From assembly GCA_947455215.1 (NCBI GenBank), contig CANGNA010000042.1, positions 1 through 35,827 of the forward strand: 35,827 nt of DNA. The letters run 5' to 3'. Numbering within the stretch: the first letter of the stretch is position 1; each line of letters begins with the position of its first letter. Shown here one piece after another: positions 8,551 through 17,034 of the stretch. This DNA is from Chitinophagaceae bacterium (lineage in GTDB: Bacteria > Bacteroidota > Bacteroidia > Chitinophagales > Chitinophagaceae). The notes beneath the pieces are model-generated. The model was not told the origin of the DNA and did not search any database. It saw only the letters and a program-made list of their open reading frames with translations. A program made the position numbers and the translations under genes.

Positions 8551-9744
8551 CTATTTAGGTTCGTAGGCGAAAGCTACGGCATATTTTTCGCGCTTTAGTT
8601 CACTACTCAACTCACCAATGGAAAGGTCCTGCGTTTGGGGGGTGGGCTCGCATACCGTATAAGCATGACCATTATATATGATCGGCTTACCAACAGGCTT
8701 GTCAAAACGAACAGCTATGGTAACATGCTTAGGAAACTCCAGTACGATCATGGACAGCCCGTATATCTCTTTTACCAGGCAGTAGAACAATGCCGCCCTG
8801 TCTTCGCAATCGCTGTGATCATACAACAATGTTTGCTCCGGCGATAAGCGCCTCTCCTTTCCAAAATTATCTACGTCAGGCTCGTAGAGAAACGCATAGC
8901 GGGTAAAATGCATCAGGTAATCCACCCCTTCTTTGGTGCTCATCCCTTTTACATTTTTCTTAAGTTGGGGTATCAATGTATTGTAGGTACCCGAACTCAG
9001 CGGTGCATTAAAATACAATTGATAGTCTGCAACCGGGTAATTCTTCAGGATATTACCCACCTCAGGATTTACTCTTATGTTGAACGTATAGTTACGGTCA
9101 TTATAACTAAAGTCCAGTTCTTTATCCTTATAGTCGGTTTGCGGGAACGACGGCAACTGCGTAAGCTTATACGAGAACGAACGGCCAGCCTCCGGCGCCA
9201 TTGCAGCCACCTCTGTAAAAGGCTTCGATCTGTCCACAGATCCGTAATCGTGATAATTCAGGCAGATATACTGCTTACCATTGCGGGAATAGAAAGGGAT
9301 ATCGTATATATTTTCGTCTGATTGCACGTATAGCAATAGCTTATCGCCGGCAATATTCAGGGTAGAGTTGTAACCGCATTTGTTGAGCAGGAACCATTTA
9401 TACAGCGTATATCTTATATAATCATCCTGCTTGGGACTTAGCTGCTGTGCCACCTTGCGTATTAGCTGGTAAAATACCCAATCATCGGGCTTGTGCTTTT
9501 CCTTATATGCCAGCAGATCATTGACCAGGGAATCATAATCGGCAGCAGTAGCACCATTGTAAAACGCCCTGATATTACCGGGTGAAAGTTCGCCGGCATA
9601 ATCTATGCGGCCGCATGCATCAAAAGTAAAACGGATGGTATCTCCGTAAAAACAGATGTCGGTCTGCCCTGGCTGCCGGGCATGGGTACCAAAACCCACC
9701 ATCAGTAGTAAACAAACAAAAGATATGGATAGAACCTGTTTCAC
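8551..9744 (-). CDS. Secreted transglutaminase-like protein
   Basis: 397 residues beginning with a GTG codon and a signal peptide (hydrophobic core about 4-17, likely cut after THA at residue 22). The long N-terminal part has no family I recognise. The C-terminal 130 residues resemble the transglutaminase-like cysteine protease fold: DHSDCEDRAALF supplies the Cys, KHVTIAVRF the His, and YTVCEPTP aligns with the usual Y-x-x-x-D-PT acid motif, with Glu in place of Asp. Such domains may act as peptidases or amide hydrolases, or be inactive. A promoter box lies 22 bases upstream. The extracytoplasmic location is inferred from the signal peptide. Confidence 0.65.
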   Translation of the reverse strand: MKQVLSISFVCLLLMVGFGTHARQPGQTDICFYGDTIRFTFDACGRIDYAGELSPGNIRAFYNGATAADYDSLVNDLLAYKEKHKPDDWVFYQLIRKVAQQLSPKQDDYIRYTLYKWFLLNKCGYNSTLNIAGDKLLLYVQSDENIYDIPFYSRNGKQYICLNYHDYGSVDRSKPFTEVAAMAPEAGRSFSYKLTQLPSFPQTDYKDKELDFSYNDRNYTFNIRVNPEVGNILKNYPVADYQLYFNAPLSSGTYNTLIPQLKKNVKGMSTKEGVDYLMHFTRYAFLYEPDVDNFGKERRLSPEQTLLYDHSDCEDRAALFYCLVKEIYGLSMIVLEFPKHVTIAVRFDKPVGKPIIYNGHAYTVCEPTPQTQDLSIGELSSELKREKYAVAFAYEPK

Positions 9745-9766
9745 ATTTCGCCCGATCTGTTAATAT

Positions 9767-9774
9767 CAAATTTA
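9767..9774 (-). promoter_or_regulatory. TAAATTTG promoter box of the transglutaminase-like gene
   Basis: Minus-strand TAAATTTG matches TAnnTTTG, 22 bases before the GTG start at 9744. It supports that GTG as the start. Confidence 0.6.
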
Positions 9775-9899
9775 CCTAAACTTAACAATAAAATAATGTT
9801 AAGTTCGACAAATGATATAAAAATGTGGGTGAAACGTCAAGTAGAGATGCCGCTCCTGGTATTTTTTGTAGTTTAGCGGCTGCATTAAATATTAAATGT

Positions 9900-10241
9900 A
9901 TGCCCATAAAGAAAACCTCTCAGCTTGTTGCTACCGTGATAGACTACCCATACCTGGATTCCGCGTTACCAACAGCCATGCCCCTGCCGCTTGTTATAGA
10001 CTCGGCAGTATACTACGACCCTACCAATCCTACCAACAGCATTGATGTAGAGCCATACCTGACCCCACTCATATTTAATAATCACCTATCCTTCATAGTA
10101 GAGAATGATACGTTTGGTGGCAACAGGGCCGACCCATCGAGGGGAAAAGTGAAAGAACTGAAAATAACATACAGCTACAACGGGATCAAATCGACCATGG
10201 TGTGCAAAGAAAAAGCCACTGTGATACTGCAGTGCCTGTAA
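9900..10241 (+). CDS. Small protein resembling a DUF3395-type domain
   Basis: 113 residues from the ATG at 9900 (MPIKKTSQ). The frame is open to an ATG at 9825, but the added 25 residues have no conserved character and the spacing of AT-rich promoter-like sequence favours 9900. There is no signal peptide. Residues from about 30 on read like the beta-domain called DUF3395, often found at the end of DnaJ-like or lectin-like proteins: VIDSAVYYD, then an IDVEPYL turn, a NHLSFIVENDTFGG stretch, and the closing KELKITYSYNG followed by a CKEKATVIL strand. Here it stands alone. The resemblance is by eye and the function is unknown. Confidence 0.6.
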   Translation: MPIKKTSQLVATVIDYPYLDSALPTAMPLPLVIDSAVYYDPTNPTNSIDVEPYLTPLIFNNHLSFIVENDTFGGNRADPSRGKVKELKITYSYNGIKSTMVCKEKATVILQCL

Positions 10242-10246
10242 AATAT

Positions 10247-10275
10247 AAAATGCCGGGTTTGCTGCCCGGCATTTT
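10247..10275. terminator. Convergent bidirectional terminator
   Basis: Perfect 11-bp stem AAAATGCCGGG/CCCGGCATTTT with a 7-base loop. It sits between the stops of the convergent small genes ending at 10241 (plus) and 10279 (minus); the A and T ends of the stem give a U tract in both directions. Confidence 0.75.
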
Positions 10276-10278
10276 ACT

Positions 10279-10413
10279 TTACCACCCGTGATGGTAATAA
10301 TGATGGTGATAGTAATGCCGGTGATACCTTGGAGGCCCTGCCACTACAATGCACGAGGTAAAATATACCGATGCGAATACGATGCATCCGAGCATCAACA
10401 GTTTCTTCTTCAT
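10279..10413 (-). CDS. Tiny His/Tyr-rich lipoprotein (44 residues)
   Basis: MKKKLLMLG, a hydrophobic core CIVFASVYF and the lipobox FTSC give a convincing lipoprotein signal, with Cys21 as the lipidated residue. The mature peptide is only about 24 residues and ends in a tail made almost wholly of His, Tyr and Arg (seven His in the last 17 residues, then GW). A perfect terminator follows. A longer frame overlaps it on the same strand, but that frame has no signal and no family character. The tail suggests metal binding at the membrane; this is inference. No homologue is recognised. Confidence 0.65.
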   Translation of the reverse strand: MKKKLLMLGCIVFASVYFTSCIVVAGPPRYHRHYYHHHYYHHGW

Positions 10414-10549
10414 GTTTCTTGCTTTTTTCTTTCCCTTCCTGTTCCAAATAAGATGCCAAATTGCGTCTGTACTGACCCTGCAGGTATGAGACAGGCACAG
10501 CTCGTTAAGGTTTAATGTGTTTATGGTTTTCTATTACCAATAACACTTC

Positions 10550-10557
10550 TATTTTTG
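10550..10557 (+). promoter_or_regulatory. TATTTTTG promoter box of ftcD
   Basis: TATTTTTG followed by CA matches TAnnTTTG and lies 20 bases before the ATG at 10577. Confidence 0.6.
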
Positions 10558-10576
10558 CACCGCTAAACAACAAATA

Positions 10577-12265
10577 ATGAAAGATCATAAAAATGCTGTT
10601 ATAGAATGCGTTCCTAACTTCAGCGAAGGCGTGAACATGGACGTTATCAAACAGATAACCAACGAAATAGAAACGATAGAGGGTGTGCAACTGCTGGATG
10701 TGGACCCGGGCAAGGCCACTAACCGTACGGTAGTAACCTTTGTAGGTAATCCACAGGCAGTAGTTGATGCTGCGTTCCTGGCCATAAAGAAGGCCGGAGA
10801 ACTGATCGACATGCGCAACCACAAGGGTGAGCATCCACGCATGGGCGCAACCGATGTGTGTCCACTTATCCCTATCAGCGGTATCAGTGTAGAAGATACT
10901 ATTGTTTATGCCAACCAGCTGGCCAAACGCGTGGCTGAAGAACTGAACATACCTACTTACCTGTATGAATATGCCGCAACGGCCGATTATCGCCGTAACC
11001 TGGCAGATATACGCAGTGGCGAATACGAAGGCTTTGCTGCCAAGATACAGAAGCCGGAATGGAAGCCTGACTATGGCGCTGCGGTGTTCAACGAAAAGAG
11101 TGGCGCCACTGTTATTGGCGTGCGCGACTTCCTGATAGCATATAACGTGAACCTGAATACCACAAGCACTCGCCGTGCCAATTCTGTAGCGTTCGACATA
11201 CGCGAAAAAGGCCGCCAGAAAACAGACGAGAAGGGCAAGGTAGTAAAAGACGAAAAAGGCGATGCTGTATGGGTACCGGGCCTGCTGAAGTCTGTTAAGG
11301 CTATCGGCTGGTATATTGAGGAATATGGCATAGCACAGATATCTATGAACCTCACCAACATGCACACTACCCCACTGCATGTAGCATTCGATACCTGTTG
11401 CGACCGCGCTACAGCCCGTGGCATGCGTGTAACAGGCAGCGAACTGGTGGGCCTGGTGCCATTGGAAGCGATACTGGAAGCCGGCAAGTACTTCCTGCGC
11501 AAACAGCAGCGCTCTGTAGGTGTAAGTGAGGCGGAACTGATAAAAATAGCAGTACGCTCTATGGGCCTTGATGAGTTGTCTCCTTTTGACCCGGAAAAGA
11601 AGATAATAGAATACCGCCTGCGCAACCTGAATGCAAAGAAGCTGGTGAATATGACCGTTACTGGCTTTGCCCTGGAAACAGCCAGCGAATCACCGGCACC
11701 GGGCGGCGGCTCTATAGCAGCTTACTGCGGCGCACTGGGCGCTGCATTGGGTACGATGGTGGCCAACTTGTCGTCGCACAAAAAAGGATGGGACAGCCGC
11801 TGGGAAGAATTCTCTAACCACGCGGAGCAAGGCCAGAAAATGATGACAGAGATGCTGGACCTCGTAGACGAAGACACTGCGGCCTTCAATATGATCATGG
11901 ATGCCTTTGGCCTGCCTAAGAGCAACGACGCTGAAAAAGCAGCCCGCAAAGCAGCTATAGACGCAGCAACCATCAATGCTATAAAAGTACCTTTCCGCAC
12001 CATGGTAGCCGCCACTAAGTCCTTCGACCTGGTACAGGCTATGGCAGAAACAGGCAACCCCAACAGCGTAAGCGATGCAGGTGTTGGCGCACTGTGTGCC
12101 CGTGCCGCTATAAAAGGTGCTTACCTGAACGTTAAGATCAATGCACAAGACCTGCAGGAACACCCTGAAGTAAAACCATTGGTGGAGCAGGCCGAAGCCA
12201 TGAACCTGGCAGCGGACAAACGCGAACAGGAGATATGGACAATAGTACTGGGCAAAATGAAATAA
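10577..12265 (+). CDS. ftcD: Bifunctional glutamate formimidoyltransferase / formiminotetrahydrofolate cyclodeaminase
   Basis: 562 residues joining two steps of histidine breakdown: transfer of the formimino group from formiminoglutamate to tetrahydrofolate, then cyclodeamination to methenyl-THF and ammonia. The transferase half opens with ECVPNFSEG (residues 10-18) and holds NHKGEHPRMGATD, whose His82 matches the position described as catalytic in the mammalian enzyme. A substrate-domain segment follows (MNLTNMHTTPLHVAFD). The cyclodeaminase half begins near residue 358 with ETASESPAPGGGSIAAYCGALG. This order is the mammalian fusion arrangement. An insert rich in Lys, Asp and Glu lies around residues 210-235. 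hutH, hutU and hutI are not adjacent. It has its own promoter and terminator. Confidence 0.95.
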   Translation: MKDHKNAVIECVPNFSEGVNMDVIKQITNEIETIEGVQLLDVDPGKATNRTVVTFVGNPQAVVDAAFLAIKKAGELIDMRNHKGEHPRMGATDVCPLIPISGISVEDTIVYANQLAKRVAEELNIPTYLYEYAATADYRRNLADIRSGEYEGFAAKIQKPEWKPDYGAAVFNEKSGATVIGVRDFLIAYNVNLNTTSTRRANSVAFDIREKGRQKTDEKGKVVKDEKGDAVWVPGLLKSVKAIGWYIEEYGIAQISMNLTNMHTTPLHVAFDTCCDRATARGMRVTGSELVGLVPLEAILEAGKYFLRKQQRSVGVSEAELIKIAVRSMGLDELSPFDPEKKIIEYRLRNLNAKKLVNMTVTGFALETASESPAPGGGSIAAYCGALGAALGTMVANLSSHKKGWDSRWEEFSNHAEQGQKMMTEMLDLVDEDTAAFNMIMDAFGLPKSNDAEKAARKAAIDAATINAIKVPFRTMVAATKSFDLVQAMAETGNPNSVSDAGVGALCARAAIKGAYLNVKINAQDLQEHPEVKPLVEQAEAMNLAADKREQEIWTIVLGKMK

Positions 12266-12288
12266 GCACCCAATTATATAATTATCGA

Positions 12289-12316
12289 ACAGGGGCACTC
12301 TAACGGGCGCCCCTGT
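12289..12316 (+). terminator. Terminator after ftcD
   Basis: Stem ACAGGGGC/GCCCCTGT with a 12-base loop, followed by GTTGTTTC. It lies 24 bases after the ftcD stop and may also end the convergent minus-strand gene. Confidence 0.65.
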
Positions 12317-12348
12317 GTTGTTTCAATGAATGAGTAAGTAATACGCAC

Positions 12349-15300
12349 TTATTCTTTTACAAGTTTGGTAACCGACTGCTGCTCACCGGCAACTACCGCT
12401 ACCATATATATGCCTGCAGGCAACTGAGCCAGAGACACCTTCATGCTACCTTTTGCTGCTGTTGCCTTATTACTATATACACATACCCCGGCTACATCTG
12501 TCACGCTTACCGCAACCTCGTCCGCTCCCTGCACATTGTAGGATATAACAGCATCTTCATTTGCCGGGTTCGGACTGATCTTTACTGCAAGGCCACTCGC
12601 CACGTCCGGCATGCCGGTTGTCAACTCGAACCTATTGTCGCCCTGTGTAGCTTTATCTTTAGAGATAGAGAACTTATACTCGGTACCAGCCTGCAGCAAA
12701 ACATATTGTTGTAGTAGCTTGTCGTGCAGGTATACAGGTTGCCCTTCTATAGCAGGTACATGCTCGGCTCGAATGACAAAGTCCTGCGCGTATGCGCTGT
12801 TGATACCTAATGGCACTGCAGATTGCTCAACATATGGCCGTGCATCAATAGCCAGTTTTTCATTATGGTCTGCCAGGCTGTAAAAAGCAAAATCCCCGGT
12901 CAGGCGCTTCACAGCGTCATAGTCATCATCATTGCCATTGGTGGCCTTATCGTTGTAGGCTACCGTCAGCATATCCCACAAATGATAAGCGGTATCGTAT
13001 ATGTTCAGCTGCAATGACTGTGCCGATGTCTTGAAGAGGAGGTTATCCGGACAACTTGTTTTATTGCCTTCAGTAAAATGCAGCAGTGCACTATCATAGG
13101 CTGCCTTTATCTGGAATGCAGTATTGGCTGGTATAGAATAAGGTACAGGCGCAGAAGTACCTATAGGTATGGTCATATACTGGCCTCCTGCACTTAGCGA
13201 TGGGTTCCAGATATAAAATGCCGATCCGGTGATAACACCTGCCTGCTTAGCATTGTAGAGCACAGTACCAATATCTACAGGCGAGGGATAAGGGTTACCC
13301 AACATATTGAACTCCTGGTTAGCGCTGCTACCCTTAGCCAATGGCACATCAAGCGAACCGTGATTGACATTACCTGTCATACCAATAACAACAGGCGATG
13401 GAGTATAATAAAAAGCATAGCCAAGCCCTTCCCCTTTGCTCCCCCGTACAAAAAGCCTTATCCCCTGGTAGCGCCTCAGCTTATTGGTATCCGCCGCACC
13501 GCCGTTGATACGGGTATACGGCTTCCATCCCGGATCATAACTTTGCGATGCATCACTCGTATACACATCGAAACGGAACGCAGAAGCCGCATTAGAGCTG
13601 GTAGTGGTAAACCCGTTAGCTGCGCCACCCTGCCCTGTTATGTCTATATACTTTTGTATCTGCCCCAGGGAAAGCGAACTGCTGAATGGATGGCTCCAGA
13701 AACGATAGCGGCGATAACCACCCTGCACGTATTGCTGCACTGTTACCTTTCCTATCAAAGTGTCCGCATTGGTCATGGTATCTATCCTGCCATTGCCATA
13801 TGCGTCGGAAACAAGTACCAGGCTATCGTTAGTAGCCAGGCAACCTTTAGCGAGCGTAAGTGTGCCGCTTATAGACAAACGCGCGCCGGAATCTACTACC
13901 GCCCCGGAATCATTCTGCAGCTTTAAATTCGACACCTCGCCGGAACCTGCAATAGTTTGTCTTGTATGTCCATTCAGGCACAACAAACCACTGCCTGTAA
14001 ATACGCCTTTATTGTTGAGCATACCTGCCACCTTAAGCTGTGCACCTGCACCAGCCGCAACAGTAGCAGCATTATCTATTACCAGGCTCTTTACTGCCAA
14101 TATACTTCCTGCGCCTATCAACGGCGTATCAGTTATCCCTGCAGGGATGGTCACATCCGATATGCTATCGGGCATAAAACCGCACGACCAGTTGGCCGCA
14201 TAATTCCATTCATGTGCATGGCCCGGCGCACCGCCTACCCATTGCATAGGTACCGGCACCAGTGTCACAGCAGTATCTATAGCTGTAGCACAATTAGCGT
14301 CATGCACTTCTACCAGCCTGTAAGTATGTGCAGATGTTAGTATGCCGGTACTCATAGCATACACACCACCGGTAAGCGGTTGTGTGGCAAGTGTACCACC
14401 ATCAATATTATACGTTATAGCAGCAGCAGCGGTTCCCGCAAACTGCACAGCCGAAGCATAATTGGCGCAGGGCGAAACTGCTGAAGCGATGTACGCTGTT
14501 GGCGCAACCGACACAGTAACAGGCTTCACGGCAGCACAGTTGGCAATGGCGTAGGTTATAGTGCTGTTACCGGCAGCAACACCGCTTACAATGCCTGTGC
14601 CACTTATAGTAGCAATAGCCGTATTACTGCTGCTCCACGCGCCCCCTGCAGCTGCATTGCCCAGGCTGATGGTAGCAGGAGAACAAACCAGCGATGCACC
14701 GGTGATAGGCAAGGGTTGCGTGTTCACCGTAGCTACCGCCGCCACACCGCATACCCCACCTATAGTATAAGAAATAGTAGTATTACCTGCACTAATGGGG
14801 TTCACCACACCGGTTGACGAGTTGATGCTGGCCACGCCTGTTGATGTGCTGCTCCATACGCCACCAGACACAGTATTACTGAGCGTTGTAGTAATACCGG
14901 TACACAAGGCAGTGGTTCCTGTAATAGCCGCAGGCATAGCGATCACCGTTATAGCCCGGGTGGCCACAGTACCACAACCGGTGGAGTAAGTAATATTGGC
15001 CGATCCGGCTGTAACACCGGTAATAACACCGGTAGCGGCGTTGACCGACGCAATAGCAGTATTGCTGCTACTCCAGGTACCACCAATAACACTGTTGGTA
15101 TAAGTGCGTGTGGCACCTCTGCATACAGTTTGCGTGCCCGCGATCGCTGCAGGCGTGGTCAGTACGGTAAAGGTAAGCGTGGATGCGCACGACCCTAATG
15201 TATAGCTGATAACTGATGTACCCGCAGATACAGCAGACACAACTCCTGCAGCTGTGATAGTGGCACGTGCAGTACTTACGCTGCTCCAGGCACCACCGGC

Positions 15301-16686
15301 AGTAGCATCCGTTAGCGTTACCTGGGTGCCCGTACAGGCCGAGGAACTGCCCGCAATAGCTGTCGGCTGTGTATTTACGGTAACACTCTTAGACACTCCG
15401 CAACTACCGATAACATAAGAAATAGTAGTGTTACCTACGCTGATCCCGGTTACGACACCCGTAGCACTATTGGCCGACGCTATAGCTGTGCTGCTGCTCG
15501 ACCATACCCCACCCGCCACACTGTTGGTCAGCGTGATCTGCGCTCCCGCACATAATGAAGAAGCACCACCTATGGCAGCAGGCATGGCTGATACTGTAAA
15601 TGAAACACCACTTTTACAGGATCCTATGGTATAACTGATGGCTGAAGTTCCGGCAGTTACCGCATTCACAACACCCAACGATGCATTTATAGAAGCAACA
15701 CCTGTGGTTGCACTGGACCATACGCCGCCCGCCACGCTGTTCCCCAGAGTGACACTGGTACCCTGGCATGCCGAGGCAGGGCCTGTGATAGGCCCGGGTG
15801 TAACATTTACTGTAACTGCACGGGTAGTATAACACGTAGGCGTAATGCCGTAGGTGATGGTTGTTGTACCCGCAGCTACACCGGCCACATGCACCGGAGA
15901 TGCGGCATCTACAGTGGCTATGGCAGCACTAGCTGTCGTCCAGCTGCCACCCGGGGTAGCATTACTGAGCGAGGTGACACTACCCACACATACTGTATTG
16001 GTACCGGTGATCGATGATGGCACATTAACCACACTGAATGGCTTGGTAACCCGGCAGCTGCCAATGGAGTAGCTGATAGTAGCTGAGCCGGCCGTACCAC
16101 CTCCTACCTGGCCCGTGGCAGACACTGTAGCTATAGCTACGTTGCTGCTCGTCCAGGTGCCACCTGCTACCCCGTCCGACAGGGTCACAGAAGTACCTAC
16201 ACAGGCGGTGCCGCTGCCACTGATGGCATCAGGCATTGCATTCACGATAACGGCAACGGTACTGCTTGTCAAGGTTCCTGTAGTATTACAAGTACCGGTA
16301 CCCGTCCAGGTAATTACGCAATAATAGTAACTGGTACCGGGCGTTGTTGTGGCTGGCTGGTAACTGGTATTGCCCGCAGTGGTCAGCGCACAATTAACAA
16401 GTGTTGTGCTTACTAATGTACCACCAGTAGTTGCGTTGGTAGCATTCTGATACCACTTTATAGTGATCGGCGTTCCTGATGACGAACCGGAGCCTGTAAA
16501 GCAAGTATTATAAGTATATACAAGGATCCCCGCTGTAACACCCTGGCAATAAGTGGCACCGCCGGTAAGATTATTGGTTGAGGCAGGAGTATACACTTTC
16601 TGTGCAAGTGCATTACTTGCAAATAAGATGAGTGTACATACCAGTAAAATGAGTCTCGCAGATCTGGCCGTGTAAAAAGACCCCAT
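12349..16686 (-). CDS. Large secreted Ig-like repeat protein with T9SS type A sorting domain
   Basis: 1445 residues. A signal peptide runs to about residue 28 (ASNALA then QK). A Cys-containing region follows to about 150, then eight tandem repeats of about 71 residues to about 725. Each has a short Pro-Ile-x-Gly opening, an early Cys, a GG-x-W-(S/T)S core, an A-(T/S)-(I/V) strand, an AG-x-(S/T)-x-I-(S/T)-Y strand and a second Cys, as in bacterial Ig-like (Big_2-type) folds. The region after them contains a WSCGF and pectate-lyase-like strand pattern and a long stretch typical of Bacteroidota surface proteins. The last 75 residues are a type A T9SS sorting domain: ISPNPANEDAVISYNV, a VTDVAG strand, the LPAGIYMV motif and terminal KLVKE. 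Likely a surface-attached or released adhesin or structural protein; binding partner unknown. Confidence 0.88.
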   Translation of the reverse strand: MGSFYTARSARLILLVCTLILFASNALAQKVYTPASTNNLTGGATYCQGVTAGILVYTYNTCFTGSGSSSGTPITIKWYQNATNATTGGTLVSTTLVNCALTTAGNTSYQPATTTPGTSYYYCVITWTGTGTCNTTGTLTSSTVAVIVNAMPDAISGSGTACVGTSVTLSDGVAGGTWTSSNVAIATVSATGQVGGGTAGSATISYSIGSCRVTKPFSVVNVPSSITGTNTVCVGSVTSLSNATPGGSWTTASAAIATVDAASPVHVAGVAAGTTTITYGITPTCYTTRAVTVNVTPGPITGPASACQGTSVTLGNSVAGGVWSSATTGVASINASLGVVNAVTAGTSAISYTIGSCKSGVSFTVSAMPAAIGGASSLCAGAQITLTNSVAGGVWSSSSTAIASANSATGVVTGISVGNTTISYVIGSCGVSKSVTVNTQPTAIAGSSSACTGTQVTLTDATAGGAWSSVSTARATITAAGVVSAVSAGTSVISYTLGSCASTLTFTVLTTPAAIAGTQTVCRGATRTYTNSVIGGTWSSSNTAIASVNAATGVITGVTAGSANITYSTGCGTVATRAITVIAMPAAITGTTALCTGITTTLSNTVSGGVWSSTSTGVASINSSTGVVNPISAGNTTISYTIGGVCGVAAVATVNTQPLPITGASLVCSPATISLGNAAAGGAWSSSNTAIATISGTGIVSGVAAGNSTITYAIANCAAVKPVTVSVAPTAYIASAVSPCANYASAVQFAGTAAAAITYNIDGGTLATQPLTGGVYAMSTGILTSAHTYRLVEVHDANCATAIDTAVTLVPVPMQWVGGAPGHAHEWNYAANWSCGFMPDSISDVTIPAGITDTPLIGAGSILAVKSLVIDNAATVAAGAGAQLKVAGMLNNKGVFTGSGLLCLNGHTRQTIAGSGEVSNLKLQNDSGAVVDSGARLSISGTLTLAKGCLATNDSLVLVSDAYGNGRIDTMTNADTLIGKVTVQQYVQGGYRRYRFWSHPFSSSLSLGQIQKYIDITGQGGAANGFTTTSSNAASAFRFDVYTSDASQSYDPGWKPYTRINGGAADTNKLRRYQGIRLFVRGSKGEGLGYAFYYTPSPVVIGMTGNVNHGSLDVPLAKGSSANQEFNMLGNPYPSPVDIGTVLYNAKQAGVITGSAFYIWNPSLSAGGQYMTIPIGTSAPVPYSIPANTAFQIKAAYDSALLHFTEGNKTSCPDNLLFKTSAQSLQLNIYDTAYHLWDMLTVAYNDKATNGNDDDYDAVKRLTGDFAFYSLADHNEKLAIDARPYVEQSAVPLGINSAYAQDFVIRAEHVPAIEGQPVYLHDKLLQQYVLLQAGTEYKFSISKDKATQGDNRFELTTGMPDVASGLAVKISPNPANEDAVISYNVQGADEVAVSVTDVAGVCVYSNKATAAKGSMKVSLAQLPAGIYMVAVVAGEQQSVTKLVKE
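14510..16240 (-). repeat. Eight tandem Ig-like domain repeats inside the secreted protein gene
   Basis: About 213-bp units coding for the 71-residue Ig-like modules. The DNA is diverged between units but the GG-x-W-S-S core, the SYTIGSC-like strand and two conserved cysteines recur in nearly every copy. Boundaries are approximate. Confidence 0.75.
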
Positions 16687-17034
16687 AGTCAGTTACTTTC
16701 TACTTGAAAAACAATTGTTAATCAAACAAACAATTGCAATTATTATTACAAACGTAAGTTATTTTCTGTAAAAATTTGTTATTAGCTATTTTAAATTATT
16801 TAAAATATTAATTAGTTGTGTGTACTGTATCTTTCTATTAACATATTTTGTTAATAACCTGTGTGAAAATAAGAAAATAATGTTGATAAATCAATCATTT
16901 TGTTGATAAACCATAAAAAATACAATCAAATAAATGAATAATTGAAACAAAAAATATATGACGCACCGATTGGCATGGCACGGATATTTGAAGGATAACA
17001 CCGAAAATCATTAACAAACTAAAAGACAACAATC
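16687..17034. promoter_or_regulatory. AT-rich divergent intergenic region (348 bp)
   Basis: Separates the minus-strand Ig-repeat protein from the plus-strand disordered protein; no gene is supported. It holds the promoter box at 16749-16756 for the minus gene, a palindrome AACAATTGTT at 16710-16719 in that gene's leader, and two copies of TGTTGATAAA (16881-16890, 16901-16910) whose starts are exactly 20 bases apart, with a related TGTTAATAAC at 16849-16858. A one-mismatch promoter box GATATTTG at 16983-16990 could serve the plus gene. Confidence 0.55.
16749..16756 (-). promoter_or_regulatory. TACGTTTG promoter box of the Ig-repeat protein gene
   Basis: Minus-strand TACGTTTG matches TAnnTTTG. 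It leaves a leader of roughly 55 bases before the ATG at 16686, longer than at other genes here. Confidence 0.5.

Noticed and set aside
10274-10498. 74-codon minus-strand frame overlapping the His-rich lipoprotein
   Set aside because: No signal peptide or family; the overlapping 44-codon frame has a lipobox and ends just before the terminator.
10505-11380. 291-codon minus-strand frame inside ftcD
   Set aside because: Antisense shadow of a highly conserved enzyme; no motif, no promoter box.
14510-16240. CRISPR-like periodicity in the Ig-repeat gene
   Set aside because: The period is about 213 bp in a continuous coding frame with diverged DNA; this is protein domain repetition.
16971-16990. 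Sigma-54-like TGGCACG element before the disordered protein gene
   Set aside because: The -24 half looks good, but the -12 half lacks the required GC (TTTGA in place of TTGCA), so a primary-sigma near-match is as likely.
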